A stretch of 64,000 nt of DNA from Prochlorococcus marinus str. MIT 9312 (GCF_000012645.1 NC_007577.1:434001-498000), one strand, 5' to 3'. Shown: positions 1 to 9,173, numbered from the stretch's first letter. Numbers and translations: made by a program. Notes: generated by a model from the sequence alone, not told the origin.

Positions 1-693
1 ATTAATTGCTGGGCTAATTATATAAATAGTTGTTCTAATTAATTTTTTTTCAATAGAAAAATCTTCCATATCTTTTAATTCTATTAATGATGTCCAACCA
101 TCATCCCAAGATACTCTGTATCCAACAATAACTTTAGTCTCTGAGGGATAAAACTCTAGTAAAGTTTCTTGAGACCTTTTTACATGCCTAGCACTTAGAT
201 AAAGGCATAAAGAGGAATTGTGTTTCGCAAGATCTTTCAGAGATTCTTTCTCGGGCATCCCAGTTCTTCCTCCTGCTCTTGTTAAAATTATTGTTTGCGT
301 TACGTCAGGGATAGTTAACTCAGCCTCATGATATGCTGCTGCGACTTGAAAAGCACTTACACCTGGAATAACTTCGATTTCAATTTTTTCTTTTTTTAAA
401 ATTTCTATTTGTTCTCTAATCGCGCCAAAAAGACAAGGGTCTCCATCATGCAATCTTATAACAGTTTTCCCTTCCTGAAATTTTTTTATCATAATTGAGG
501 TGATTTGCTCTAAGTTGAGCGAACTCGTTTTTATATTTTCAGAACCTTCTTTAGAAAAATCTAAAATCTTTTCAGGAATTAGAGAATCAGTCCAAATAAT
601 GACATCTGCAATTTTTATCTTTTTTAAAGCTTTTAGTGTTAATAAATCGGGATCGCCAGGACCAACTCCAATAAAGGATATTTTTTTATCCAT
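1..693 (-). CDS. cobM: Precorrin-4 C11-methyltransferase (partial, C-terminus beyond window)
   Basis: Read on the minus strand from an ATG at 693, the frame stays open for 231 codons to the window edge, so the stop codon lies outside. The N-terminus has the [14 protein letters not shown] loop typical of tetrapyrrole (SAM-dependent) methylases, followed by conserved blocks [11 protein letters not shown] and [13 protein letters not shown]. This family methylates C-11 of precorrin-4 in the corrin ring branch leading to cobalamin. The gene overlaps the 3' end of lgt by eight bases, so the two are probably co-transcribed. Other cobalamin genes in the window (cobK, cobO) are far away, which fits the dispersed B12 pathway of these cyanobacteria. 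CobM is preferred over the related CobF, CobJ and CobI from the overall pattern, by inference. Confidence 0.88.
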   Translation of the reverse strand, partial: MDKKISFIGVGPGDPDLLTLKALKKIKIADVIIWTDSLIPEKILDFSKEGSENIKTSSLNLEQITSIMIKKFQEGKTVIRLHDGDPCLFGAIREQIEILKKEKIEIEVIPGVSAFQVAAAYHEAELTIPDVTQTIILTRAGGRTGMPEKESLKDLAKHNSSLCLYLSARHVKRSQETLLEFYPSETKVIVGYRVSWDDGWTSLIELKDMEDFSIEKKLIRTTIYIISPAIN

Positions 694-1579
694 TCTTTCT
701 GTTTTTACAACTATATGTTCTTAATCTTAAAAAAAATATTCCAATTAATCCAGAAGAAAATAGAAAAATACTTATAAATTGAGCCATTCTTATACCTCCA
801 CTACAGAAAGGCGGAAGCCCACCAATACATAGTGGGTCAGTTCTTAAACCCTCAATCCAGAATCTCCCAAAGCTATAACTTATTAAATAAAGACAGCTAA
901 TAAAGCCAGGCCTAAAAAAATCTGTTTTATTCTGTTTATTAAAGACAAAAATAAGAAGGATGAATATTAAAAAATTCCACAGTGACTCATAGAGAAAAGT
1001 AGGATGAAAGAATTCGTAATTAATAAATTCTAAAGGCCTATTTTGGATAGGTATAAATAATTTCCAAGGCAAATTTGTAGGCACCCCAAAGGCTTCATTA
1101 TTGAAAAAATTCCCCCACCTTCCTATAGATTGTCCAAGAATAATCGAGGGTATTAATATATCTATGAAAGTTTTTAAATGAATGTTTTTCGACTTACAAA
1201 AATAGATAATAGATAATAATCCTCCAATTAGACCTCCATGGATTGCTATGCCTCCTTCCCAAACTGCCAGAAAAGAAGGTATTTGAATGGTGTTATTGAA
1301 TAGTTCTAAAGAAGTAAATAAGTTCTCTCCGCTATATTGCCTCCACTCAAAAATTACGTAATAAGCTCTAGCTCCAATTATTGAAAAGATTATTAATGAT
1401 GGAAGTATTTCACTAATGTACAGTGGGTTAATATTCCTTGCCTTTGCAAGTTTTTTAGAGACAAATAGGCCTATTATAACTGAAACTGAAATCAGAAATC
1501 CATACCATCGAATTGTAAGAAATCCTAAATTTAAAAATGTTTCACCTGGAGATTGTATAAAAGCTTGAAATATAAGCAT
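686..1579 (-). CDS. lgt: Prolipoprotein diacylglyceryl transferase
   Basis: The 297-residue polytopic membrane protein transfers diacylglycerol from phosphatidylglycerol to the lipobox cysteine of prolipoproteins in the cytoplasmic membrane. It carries the Lgt signature [13 protein letters not shown] near residue 150 and the upstream [14 protein letters not shown] segment. Further hydrophobic segments include one near the C-terminus ([20 protein letters not shown]), and the length is normal for the family. It lies 12 bases downstream of petA and overlaps cobM by eight bases, giving a minus-strand run petC-petA-lgt-cobM. Psb27 in this window lacks a lipobox cysteine although Lgt is present, so lipoprotein processing itself should be intact in this organism. 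Confidence 0.96.
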   Translation of the reverse strand: MLIFQAFIQSPGETFLNLGFLTIRWYGFLISVSVIIGLFVSKKLAKARNINPLYISEILPSLIIFSIIGARAYYVIFEWRQYSGENLFTSLELFNNTIQIPSFLAVWEGGIAIHGGLIGGLLSIIYFCKSKNIHLKTFIDILIPSIILGQSIGRWGNFFNNEAFGVPTNLPWKLFIPIQNRPLEFINYEFFHPTFLYESLWNFLIFILLIFVFNKQNKTDFFRPGFISCLYLISYSFGRFWIEGLRTDPLCIGGLPPFCSGGIRMAQFISIFLFSSGLIGIFFLRLRTYSCKNRKNG

Positions 1580-1591
1580 TGAGAAAGAAAG

Positions 1592-2545
1592 TTAAATACC
1601 CTCTGCTGCCTGCACTTTTTCTACTTGTTTTTTCTTTAATACTAAAAGTATTTGTGTTAAACCTACACCAATAAAGAATGCAATTAATCCAATTACTCTG
1701 TAAGGGCTTTGTAGTACAACTTCAGCATCTAATTGCCCAAAGCCGCCAACATTGGGATCATTAGTAAGTGGATCACCTGCATTGATTTTGTCTTGTGCTT
1801 TTACGATAAGTTGAGGACCAACAGGGACTGCTTCAGTAGTTATTTCACCATTCTCGTTTTCTATATTGACCTTATAGCTACCATCTTCAATTGTATCTAT
1901 TGAATTAATAGTTCCTGAGGTGGAAGAGGTGAAAACTACATTATTGCTTTTGTCTCCAGTTGGGTATACTTGACCTCTACCTCTATTGCCTCCGATATGT
2001 AACGAGTATTTCCCATAGTGATATTCTTTATTAGTGGATGGATCAGGGGAAAGTACAGGAAAAACTATTTCTTTATTGGTATCGCCAGGCAAAGGACCAA
2101 CGATGATGATATTATCTTTCTCTTCACTGTAATTAGTAAAATAAACCCCTTCCGTTTCCTCTTTGATTTCTTCGGTCCACCTTTCTTGTGGAGCAAGTTT
2201 AAAGCCATCAGGCAGCATTACAACAGCTCCAACTTGTAATGGAACTTCAGAACCATCAGCTCCGATCTCTTTCAAGTCATTTTTGTAAGGTATTTTGACA
2301 ACAGCTTTAAAAACACTATCAGCACCAACAGATTGCGGAACCTCTGCAATAGTAGGCATTTGGGCTAAATGACAATTTGCACAGACTATCTTTCCTGTAG
2401 CTTCTCTTGGGGATTCGTAGTTTTGCTGAGCCCAAAATGGATAAGCAAAAGTGGTCTTAGGATAAAATAGAATGCTCGAAATGAATAGCAGACTGAAGAT
2501 GAATAAAGTTGTTTTTCTCATGATTTGATTTTTAAGATCTTTCAT
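1592..2545 (-). CDS. petA: Cytochrome f (apocytochrome f precursor)
   Basis: This is the c-type cytochrome subunit of the b6f complex, passing electrons from the Rieske protein to plastocyanin or cytochrome c6 in the thylakoid lumen. A signal peptide ends at residue 34; the mature protein would begin [20 protein letters not shown], with Tyr35 as the sixth heme ligand and the heme site CANCH at residues 55-59. A single C-terminal membrane helix (about 280-303) ends in a basic stroma-facing tail. The start at 2545 gives 317 residues; an internal ATG at 2521 (MRKTTLFIF) gives a more usual signal peptide and may be the true start. It is three bases downstream of petC, forming the classic petCA operon. 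Confidence 0.97.
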
Positions 2546-2548
2546 TTT

Positions 2549-3085
2549 TTATGCCCACCAAGGATTTTCATTAGTTCTAAAGTCAGTTTCTGACCATTGT
2601 TTGACAAGTACGGCATCATCTTCAATATCTACATGAGCCAGTGCTAAAGATAAAGGAGCAGGACCTCTGACTACCTTCCCATTTGTATCGTACTGACTAC
2701 CATGACAAGGACATATGAATTTATTGGCGCCACTATCCCATGGGACAACGCAACCTAAATGAGTACAAATTGCATTTAAACCAAATTCTCCTATTTCCCC
2801 GCCCTCATTAACTATTAAATAAGTGGGATCTCCTTTGAGACCCTGAACTAGGCTTCTGTCTCCTGCTTGATGGGTAGCCAACCAACCTGTTTTAGTTACT
2901 GGATTCCCTAATTCGTCTTTAGCAGAAGTTCCACCACCGCCTCCTCCTGCTCTTAAAGGCATGAAATAATTTGCTACTGGGTACAAGGCTCCTAAAGCTA
3001 CACCAGTTGCAGTACCAAATGTAAGAAGATTCATAAATTGCCTTCGACCCATTGAAGGAACATCATTGGAACTTAATTGAGTCAT
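2549..3085 (-). CDS. petC: Cytochrome b6f Rieske iron-sulfur protein
   Basis: This 178-residue protein holds the high-potential 2Fe-2S cluster that accepts electrons from plastoquinol. Both cluster boxes are present: CTHLGC at 107-112 and CPCHGS at 125-130. One N-terminal membrane helix (about 18-42) is followed by a flexible Gly-rich hinge with six consecutive glycines. A twin-arginine pair (GRRQFM, residues 13-18) precedes the helix, as expected for a Tat substrate, and tatC lies close by at 3495-4253. petC is the first gene of petC-petA. The 123-base gap to the divergent DUF3067 gene must contain its promoter, but no box stands out by eye. Confidence 0.97.
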   Translation of the reverse strand: MTQLSSNDVPSMGRRQFMNLLTFGTATGVALGALYPVANYFMPLRAGGGGGGTSAKDELGNPVTKTGWLATHQAGDRSLVQGLKGDPTYLIVNEGGEIGEFGLNAICTHLGCVVPWDSGANKFICPCHGSQYDTNGKVVRGPAPLSLALAHVDIEDDAVLVKQWSETDFRTNENPWWA

Positions 3086-3208
3086 TCGCTACTTGGTTCT
3101 GTTATTTATTAGTTATTATGAATCAAATTGCTCAATTTCTGTTGCAAATAGATAGGACTTTTAATAATTTAAAGTAAAAGTTTAGGAAGTCTTAATTAAT
3201 TGATTTAA

Positions 3209-3526
3209 ATGAACCCATTACTCGTAGATGAAGTTATTCATTATTTGGTTCATCGCTGGGGAAAAAAATATGACTTTAGACTCTTTAGAAGAGGAAAATT
3301 TGTCTATTTTCAAATGATGTGGGGATTCCTTGGACAGGAATCATTTCCTTTAAGTGAAGTTGAATATAAAAAATCGATAGCTGATAAAATCGAGATTTTA
3401 AATAGAGGTGGATACTCAGAGGAAGTAAGGGAATGGCTAAAGAAAGTCAATGCTAGGCCAAGGTTAGGTAGAGCTGTCAGCTTGCAATTAAATGTTAATG
3501 AGAAGATGAAAGAGTTTTTGACTTGA
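3209..3526 (+). CDS. DUF3067 family protein
   Basis: A 105-residue soluble protein that I recognise as a cyanobacterial and plastid DUF3067 family member. It has an aromatic and basic N-terminal half (HRWGKKYDFRLFRRGKFVYFQMMWGF) and a C-terminal block RPRLGRAVSLQLNV. I know of no biochemical function, and phylogenetic restriction to oxygenic phototrophs would suggest a photosynthesis-related role. It is divergent from petC and its last 32 bases overlap the 3' end of the convergent tatC gene. The ATG at 3209 is the only sensible start. The family call is from memory of the motif and is moderately secure. Confidence 0.8.
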   Translation: MNPLLVDEVIHYLVHRWGKKYDFRLFRRGKFVYFQMMWGFLGQESFPLSEVEYKKSIADKIEILNRGGYSEEVREWLKKVNARPRLGRAVSLQLNVNEKMKEFLT

Positions 3527-4253
3527 GATTTTCTGATAAGTAAGTTAATCCAGTACCGACAAAAAATAAAAACACAATTGATATAGATAGCAATGACATT
3601 GTCAATGGGTCTGTTGAAGGTGTGATAATTGCAGATAAGATTGCAGAGGAGATTACAACTATTTTCCAATTTGAAATCATTTTCTCTGTAGTAATTATTC
3701 CAAGAGAACCAAGAATAAATTGTAATACTGGTAATTGAAAAGCTAATGCAGTGCTAGACATTAATAAAAGAACGAAATCAAAATATCTCTCTATTGACCA
3801 TGTTGGTTCAACAATGTCAGCACCGAAAGTAATAAAGAAATTTATGGCTGCAGGAACTAATATCCACCATGAAAAAATTAATCCTAAAAAAAACAGAAGA
3901 CCTGAACCAAAAACTGCGGGCAAGATAAGGCTTTTTTCTTGTTTTGTTAATCCAGGGGAAATGAACAATATTATTTGATAAAAAATATAAGGCATAGAAA
4001 CTATTAATCCGCTGTAACCTGCAACTTTAATAGCGACAAATAAAAACTCTCCTGGAGCAAGTTGTAATAAATGAATATCACCAGCTGGAATTTCTAAAAA
4101 AGATATTAATGGCTTTATTATTAGAAAACTTAAGAATATTGAAATAAGTATTGAGTAAATTGAGTTTAGTATTCTTTGACGAAGTTCCTCTAAGTGATCA
4201 CTAAAAGTCATCGTATCTAAAAATTTATTTTCACTCTGACCTGTACCTTTCAT
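3495..4253 (-). CDS. tatC: Sec-independent protein translocase TatC
   Basis: This 252-residue multi-spanning protein is the twin-arginine signal receptor of the Tat translocase in the thylakoid and plasma membranes. The TatC N-terminal signature is present (FSDHLEELRQRI, about residues 18-29), followed by about six hydrophobic helices and the conserved loop motifs AGYSGLIVSMPYIFYQI and FFLGLIFSWWILVPAAINFF. Length is normal. The nearby Rieske protein carries a twin-arginine motif and is a likely client. The 3' end overlaps the convergent DUF3067 gene by 32 bases, so each terminates inside the other. No tatA/tatB gene is seen within the window. Confidence 0.96.
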   Translation of the reverse strand: MKGTGQSENKFLDTMTFSDHLEELRQRILNSIYSILISIFLSFLIIKPLISFLEIPAGDIHLLQLAPGEFLFVAIKVAGYSGLIVSMPYIFYQIILFISPGLTKQEKSLILPAVFGSGLLFFLGLIFSWWILVPAAINFFITFGADIVEPTWSIERYFDFVLLLMSSTALAFQLPVLQFILGSLGIITTEKMISNWKIVVISSAILSAIITPSTDPLTMSLLSISIVFLFFVGTGLTYLSENLKSKTLSSSH

Positions 4254-4334
4254 TATTGTTTGATAAAGATTTTTTAAGAAAAAGGTTTAAAATTAATCTT
4301 GCCAAAGTCCAATTTTATTTTTTGAAAAATTTAA

Positions 4335-4595
4335 TTATTTGCTTAATTTAGGATTGGTTGGATCTGGCAATAAGAAAGGAGGGGCATCATTTAAAGATGA
4401 TTCGCCATAAGTTTCATATTCTCTATAGCCACCCATTTTCCCATTTGTTTTCATTAGAGCACTTACGAAGGCAAGTAATAAGAAAACAGTAGGGGCTCCA
4501 ATTATTAATGCAGCGCCAAATAGATATCCAACAATAAATTCTGGAAAACTATGATTTCCTAAAAATTCATGAGTACCCAAAAGAAAATCAAACAT
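4335..4595 (-). CDS. Small single-pass membrane protein of unknown function
   Basis: An 86-residue protein with one clear membrane helix (about 19-47, FIVGYLFGAALIIGAPTVFL and following), then a polar tail rich in Gly/Tyr (KMGGYREYETYGES) and a Pro-rich end. I do not recognise the family. The size and topology resemble accessory subunits of thylakoid complexes, and it sits between tatC and rqcH on the same strand, with 81 bases to tatC and 29 bases to rqcH. A role in a photosynthetic membrane complex is only a guess. The start at 4595 is the first ATG in frame and the only reasonable one. Confidence 0.75.
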   Translation of the reverse strand: MFDFLLGTHEFLGNHSFPEFIVGYLFGAALIIGAPTVFLLLAFVSALMKTNGKMGGYREYETYGESSLNDAPPFLLPDPTNPKLSK

Positions 4596-4624
4596 TTAGA
4601 TTTTAAAATTTTTTTTATTATAAA

Positions 4625-6325
4625 CTAATTTACTGTTTTAAGATTCTTTTTAATGTAATCTTCTCCTCTTGTAGGATTTCCCCAAATAATTTCTACATTT
4701 TTAAAGGAAACGCATCCAGGTCCTCCTTTTTTTATTTTTTGCAAATCTTTAATCTTTACTAAATTAATTGGAACTTTAATGTTTCGTTTTGCCTTACTAA
4801 ATAACGCTGCTAAATCTGCAGCAATTTGAAGATCTTGTTCAGATGCTGCTTGAGATGAAGACTTTAACACCACATGACTTCCTGGTGATTCCTGTGCATG
4901 AAACCATAGATCGCCCTTTTTTGAAAACTTAAAGCTTATTAAATCATTTTGCCTCATATTTCTCCCTACCTGAAGCTTCAATCCGGAAGGAGTATCAACT
5001 TGAATTGGTGAAGATTGTATCTCAGATGAACTTTTCTTATCTTCTCTTTGTCTCTTTAGATGAATATTAAACTCGTTACAAATTTCCTCCATAATTTCTT
5101 CTAATAGTTTAATTTTTACAATCAGGTCTTCATGATTTAAAGAATTTATATTTTCTAGAAGTGTATTGAATTCATCTAATCTATCCAGATTGGTTTTGTA
5201 AATATTTAGTCTTTCTTTTATCAATTCTCTAGATCTTTTCAGTTTTTTTGATTTTTTATATAGTTTTTGTCCTCTAATAATATCTTGTTTTTTGAGCGGA
5301 TTTGTTGAGAATATCTTATCAGCTTTTTCTTTATAGACTTTGTAGTTTTCTGACTTTGATAGAAGATCATATTGAACATTTAAATTCTTTTTCTCATTAT
5401 TAGTTTGTTTGAAAATCATCCCTTCAATTTTTTTTTCTAAGAATTCAAGTTTTTTTTGTTTTAAATGATAATCATAATAATTTTCTAAACCGGTGCATAA
5501 ATCTATTTTATTTACGCATTTAATTTCTTTATCTGAAAACCAAACGCAATAAAAAAATTTGTTAAATATGGAAAAATTAAAGTTATTATTTTTAAACCTA
5601 TTTATCCATATCTTCCAACTTATAAATATCTCCTTTAAGTTCGCATCGCTAATGAAATCAATGTTTTTTTCCATTATTTCCGAATAGCTAGTTTTACTAA
5701 CTACCTCTAATTGTTTTGTGAGGCTAGGACTTACTCCTTGGTAGGTATTTATTAAACAGTATTTCAAAGACTCAGGCACTGTTGAAATTGATTCTTTCCA
5801 TGATTGAAAAGACTCATCTTCTCTAGGTTGTTTTTTGAGATTGACTGGAGGGTCAGAATAAATTGATCCTGTTAAAATTGTTCTAAAACTAGATTTACTT
5901 GAATTAATTTGCTTACCAACTGCGATTATTTTATGTTTATTATCCAAATAAAAAATATTACTATGTTTTCCCATTAACTCAAAAATTAAATATCTGCTGA
6001 TTTCATCTCCAGGTTTTTTTGCAAAACCAAATTTTATAACTCTTTCGAAATTATCTTGATTAATCGAAATTAAAGCCATATATTTTAATCCATATCTTAT
6101 TTGTTTAGAAAGTGTGCTTTCTCTTCCAATCTTTTCTGGCTTATTTATCTTTAGTATTCTGGGAGAGTCACCATTCCATGAAACTTCTAACCAAGTTTGA
6201 GAATCAACTCCTCTGAAACATAATTGAATAGTATTAGGCTCTGGTTGTTGGGCAGTTTCAAACTTTGTAGGTAAAATGTTCTTTGTTAAATAATGCAAGA
6301 CAGATCTAATCGATGTAATATCCAT
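4625..6325 (-). CDS. rqcH: NFACT family protein, ribosome-associated quality control factor RqcH
   Basis: This large NFACT protein (566 residues from the ATG at 6325; an upstream ATG at 6349 adds eight) matches the fibronectin-binding-protein/Rqc2 family. In bacteria RqcH binds obstructed 50S subunits and adds C-terminal alanine tails that mark stalled peptides for degradation. Visible parts are the NFACT-N domain (start MDITSIRSVLHYL), a long central charged coiled-coil region (about 310-450), and the C-terminal NFACT-R domain with KGDLWFHAQESPGSHVVLKS. The 6325 start is preferred because it begins at the conserved MD and has an AAGGTG about 12 bases upstream. It is divergent from gmk. Confidence 0.9.
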   Translation of the reverse strand: MDITSIRSVLHYLTKNILPTKFETAQQPEPNTIQLCFRGVDSQTWLEVSWNGDSPRILKINKPEKIGRESTLSKQIRYGLKYMALISINQDNFERVIKFGFAKKPGDEISRYLIFELMGKHSNIFYLDNKHKIIAVGKQINSSKSSFRTILTGSIYSDPPVNLKKQPREDESFQSWKESISTVPESLKYCLINTYQGVSPSLTKQLEVVSKTSYSEIMEKNIDFISDANLKEIFISWKIWINRFKNNNFNFSIFNKFFYCVWFSDKEIKCVNKIDLCTGLENYYDYHLKQKKLEFLEKKIEGMIFKQTNNEKKNLNVQYDLLSKSENYKVYKEKADKIFSTNPLKKQDIIRGQKLYKKSKKLKRSRELIKERLNIYKTNLDRLDEFNTLLENINSLNHEDLIVKIKLLEEIMEEICNEFNIHLKRQREDKKSSSEIQSSPIQVDTPSGLKLQVGRNMRQNDLISFKFSKKGDLWFHAQESPGSHVVLKSSSQAASEQDLQIAADLAALFSKAKRNIKVPINLVKIKDLQKIKKGGPGCVSFKNVEIIWGNPTRGEDYIKKNLKTVN

Positions 6326-6399
6326 TATCTGCGGCACACCTTTTTGCATTATTTCTTTTTAATTCACAAGAAGTCCATTTTACTGTAAAACTTTTTTAT

Positions 6400-6954
6400 A
6401 TGAAAAATCAAAAAAAACTCATTATCCTTACCGGACCTAGCGGGGTAGGCAAAGGAACTGTTATTAAAGAAATATTAGGTAAAGATAAAAATATTTGGCT
6501 TTCAATATCTGCAACTACAAGGGAACCCAGAGAGGGAGAGCAGGAGGGAGAAAATTATTACTTTTTGAAGCAAGAAAAGTTCAAAGAAATGATTGAAAAA
6601 AACCTTTTTCTTGAATGGGCTCAATTTGCTGGGAACTATTATGGAACTCCTTTATCTTCTGTCAATGAGAAAATCACAAAGGGATTTACCGTTTTACTTG
6701 AAATTGAGGTGGAAGGTGCAAAGCAAATAAAGGAAAAGTTTCCTGAGTCCCTTTCAATATTTTTACTCCCTCCGGATAAAGCAGAGTTAGAGAGAAGAAT
6801 AAGAAATAGGGGTACAGAAAAAGAAGAGGCAATTAAAAAAAGACTCTTAAGGGCTAGTTATGAGATTTCTGCATCAAATCAATTTGATTTTGAATTAACA
6901 AATCACAATGTTGATGAAACAGCTAAGAGAATAATCAAGTTAATACAAACTTGA
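6400..6954 (+). CDS. gmk: Guanylate kinase
   Basis: The enzyme phosphorylates GMP to GDP with ATP in the cytoplasm. The 184-residue protein has the P-loop GPSGVGKGT at residues 12-20, the GMP-binding segment SISATTREPREGEQEGENYY and the lid-region arginines (ERRIRNRG, then KKRL). Length is slightly short for the family (about 200) but complete. It is divergent from rqcH and convergent with psaJ, whose stop lies 15 bases beyond the gmk stop. Divergent placement next to a ribosome quality-control gene may be accidental. Confidence 0.97.
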   Translation: MKNQKKLIILTGPSGVGKGTVIKEILGKDKNIWLSISATTREPREGEQEGENYYFLKQEKFKEMIEKNLFLEWAQFAGNYYGTPLSSVNEKITKGFTVLLEIEVEGAKQIKEKFPESLSIFLLPPDKAELERRIRNRGTEKEEAIKKRLLRASYEISASNQFDFELTNHNVDETAKRIIKLIQT

Positions 6955-6969
6955 CTATTCTCTCTTTAA

Positions 6970-7104
6970 TCAGCTCATTGGATGGAATAATAAGTCTGGG
7001 AAAAATCTATTAAATTCAATGATGATTCCTGCAGTCATAGTAATCCAAGCCGCTGCTACAACAGGAGCTGATCTCATGTATTTTGTACTAAATAGTTTGA
7101 ACAT
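6970..7104 (-). CDS. psaJ: Photosystem I reaction centre subunit IX
   Basis: A 44-codon open frame found by direct reading of the minus strand, with ATG at 7104 and TGA ending at 6970. It encodes [20 protein letters not shown], then a hydrophobic helix and the ending [11 protein letters not shown]. This is the classic PsaJ pattern: a short N-terminus, one membrane helix and an [11 protein letters not shown]-like tail. PsaJ sits at the periphery of photosystem I, contacts PsaF and binds chlorophylls. It lies 29 bases downstream of psaF, forming the usual psaFJ operon. Confidence 0.95.
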   Translation of the reverse strand: MFKLFSTKYMRSAPVVAAAWITMTAGIIIEFNRFFPDLLFHPMS

Positions 7105-7133
7105 TTTTTTAAGATAAATATGTAAGTTAAGGT

Positions 7134-7688
7134 TTAGCGTGGACCATTTAGAGTGATGTTTTTATCTGATTCTCTAAGTTCTCCACTTCTTCCTTGCTTA
7201 TTTGCAAGTAATGGCCACTGGGCTCCTTTGATAAGACATTTCTGGGCTAGCGCGAAGTCTATAAAGATTTCCATGTCAGCAGGATTTTTAGTCTTTTTAG
7301 ATTCAATTAGATACTCTCTACCTGACCAACCAATTATGCCAGCAATATAAATAAATATTGTGCCTGGAATAAGAAGGTCTCCTTCATGCCCTCTGTTTAA
7401 AAGTGCTCCCCATGGTTCTAATGGGGCTCCCAAAATTAAATGAGGTAAGCCATCATCGCCGCAAGATGCTTTGCCATACCTTTCAAATCTTGCTATGTCT
7501 TTTTGAGTAGTAGCAGAACTTGCTCTCTCAATGAACTTAGGGTTTTCAGAGCATTTATTGAGTGCTGATGCAGTATATTCTGTGCTTGCTCTGTCAGCGT
7601 TTAAGGCTGGGCCATTAGCCGCAAGAGCAATTGGAGTAATTCCTAGAAACAGAAAAACTGAGGTTATGATTGAAAAAAAGAATTTCAT
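7134..7688 (-). CDS. psaF: Photosystem I reaction centre subunit III (plastocyanin/cytochrome c6 docking)
   Basis: PsaF is a lumenal and membrane subunit of photosystem I. A signal peptide ([23 protein letters not shown]) precedes a mature part with paired cysteines ([10 protein letters not shown] and [11 protein letters not shown]), then the C-terminal helix region [20 protein letters not shown]. The ATG at 7688 gives 184 residues with a good signal peptide; an in-frame TTG at 7697 would add only three residues and is less likely. It lies 29 bases upstream of psaJ and is divergent from tsaD. Confidence 0.96.
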   Translation of the reverse strand: MKFFFSIITSVFLFLGITPIALAANGPALNADRASTEYTASALNKCSENPKFIERASSATTQKDIARFERYGKASCGDDGLPHLILGAPLEPWGALLNRGHEGDLLIPGTIFIYIAGIIGWSGREYLIESKKTKNPADMEIFIDFALAQKCLIKGAQWPLLANKQGRSGELRESDKNITLNGPR

Positions 7689-7762
7689 AAGTTGCAATCT
7701 TTAATTCCTTATAGTGTGTTAATTAAGAAATTAATATTAAAATAGAACAAGTTGAATCAAAT

Positions 7763-8833
7763 ATGCGTAAAGTTTTAGCTATTGAAACAAGTTGTGATGA
7801 GACATCTGTCTCAATAGTTTCTAATATTGGCAATACTTTTAAAATTCATTCAAATATCATTGCATCTCAAATTGAAGATCATTCAAAATGGGGAGGAGTT
7901 GTTCCTGAACTTGCAGCTAGAAAGCATCTAGAGTTATTACCTTTTGTTTTAGAAAAGGCTTTAACAGAATCAAAAATCAAAATTGAGGAAGTAGATTATA
8001 TTGCATCAACTGTAGCTCCTGGATTAGTTGGGTGTTTACGAGTTGGCTCTATAACTGCAAGGTCACTTTGCATGTTACATTCAAAGCCATTTTTGGGAAT
8101 TCATCATTTGGAGGGGCATTTATCTTCAATTTTATTCTCAGAAAACTATCCAAAGAAATCTTTTCTTACATTACTCGTTAGCGGTGGACATACTGAATTG
8201 ATAAAGGTTGATGATAGAAGGGGAATGCAAAGACTTGGCAAAAGTTTTGATGATGCCGCTGGAGAAGCCTTTGATAAAGTTGGAAGATTATTAGGTCTTA
8301 GTTATCCCGGAGGACCGGCAATTGAAAAGATTGCTAAAAATGGAGATCCTATGAAATTCAATTTACCAAAATGTAGAATTTCCGATAAAAAGGGTGGATT
8401 TCTTAAATATGATTTCTCTTTTAGTGGTCTAAAAACTGCTGTATTAAGATTAGTTGAGAAAATAAATTTAGATGGGAAGACTGTACCAGTTCCTGATATC
8501 GCTGCAAGTTTTGAAAGAGTAGTTGCAGAGGTCTTGGTTGAGAGAACTATAAGATGTGCTGAAGATCATAGCTTGGATAATGTTGTTGTAGTTGGGGGAG
8601 TGGCTGCTAATAATACATTAAGAAAAATGATGATTAGTGAAGCTAATAAAAAATCTATTAAAGTTCACTTAGCTCCTCTTAATCTTTGTACAGATAATGC
8701 GGCGATGATCGGTGCAGCGGCGTTGTTCAGGATCAAATTTAAGGATCATTTAAGTTCCCTTAAATTAGGTGTCTCAGGAAGACTATCAATTGAACAAGCA
8801 AATACCCTTTATGAAGAAAATCCTCCTTTCTAA
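7763..8833 (+). CDS. tsaD: tRNA threonylcarbamoyladenosine synthase subunit TsaD
   Basis: TsaD transfers the threonylcarbamoyl group to A37 of ANN-decoding tRNAs as part of the t6A synthase. The 356-residue ASKHA-fold protein has the N-terminal IETSCDETSVSIV motif, the metal-binding histidines in HHLEGH (residues 114-119), the SGGHTELIKV block and the C-terminal VVGGVAANNTLR and LCTDNAAMIG blocks. All family landmarks are intact. It is divergent from psaF and only five bases upstream of an hli gene, which is therefore likely to share its transcript. Confidence 0.97.
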   Translation: MRKVLAIETSCDETSVSIVSNIGNTFKIHSNIIASQIEDHSKWGGVVPELAARKHLELLPFVLEKALTESKIKIEEVDYIASTVAPGLVGCLRVGSITARSLCMLHSKPFLGIHHLEGHLSSILFSENYPKKSFLTLLVSGGHTELIKVDDRRGMQRLGKSFDDAAGEAFDKVGRLLGLSYPGGPAIEKIAKNGDPMKFNLPKCRISDKKGGFLKYDFSFSGLKTAVLRLVEKINLDGKTVPVPDIAASFERVVAEVLVERTIRCAEDHSLDNVVVVGGVAANNTLRKMMISEANKKSIKVHLAPLNLCTDNAAMIGAAALFRIKFKDHLSSLKLGVSGRLSIEQANTLYEENPPF

Positions 8834-8838
8834 CTCCA

Positions 8839-9015
8839 ATGAACAAACAATCTAAAATCGAGATTAAAGAGAAAAAAAACTTCGTTGATAAAAATGAACT
8901 TAATTTGTGGAAAAGAGGTTTTACTCCTCAAGCTGAAATATGGAATGGAAGAATGGCAACTGTTGGTATAGGAATAATTTTTATTATTATTGCTTTAATA
9001 AGCCAACTTTCTTAA
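8839..9015 (+). CDS. High-light-inducible (Hli/SCP) chlorophyll-binding protein
   Basis: A 58-codon gene read directly from the sequence, with ATG at 8839 and TAA at 9013-9015. After a charged N-terminus it carries the signature FTPQAEIWNGRMATVGIGII, holding the ExxNxRxA chlorophyll-binding motif of the one-helix members of the LHC superfamily, and one membrane helix. Hli proteins bind chlorophyll and carotenoid, dissipate energy and help photosystem II assembly or pigment recycling under light stress. It starts five bases after the tsaD stop, so it may be cotranscribed, although hli genes usually also have their own light-responsive promoter. A related helix ends the hemH product in this window. 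Confidence 0.94.
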   Translation: MNKQSKIEIKEKKNFVDKNELNLWKRGFTPQAEIWNGRMATVGIGIIFIIIALISQLS

Positions 9016-9173
9016 TAGAAATCATATATTTAAAAGAAATCTTAAGAGATTTAATGAAATTTAGTTTTGTTTAGCTGATTACTTAAATTAAAAAGTATTG
9101 TATTTAATGGACTTGCGATAAGATTATTGATTTAATCAAAATAATTAATATTTTTATTATTTATTAAGTTTAT

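Noticed and set aside
500-724. A 74-codon plus-strand frame inside cobM
   Set aside because: It is antisense to the clearly recognisable cobM start region and has no independent evidence.
3310-3669. A 119-codon minus-strand frame overlapping DUF3067 and tatC
   Set aside because: It is a frame shadow of two well-supported genes with low-complexity composition.
7689-7697. Upstream TTG start for psaF
   Set aside because: It adds three residues before a good ATG with a standard signal peptide; no ribosome-binding site favours it.
9037-9057. Terminator hairpin AAATCT-TAAG-AGATTT downstream of the hli gene
   Set aside because: The six-base stem is short and A/T-rich and is not followed by a T-run, so it is likely a chance match.
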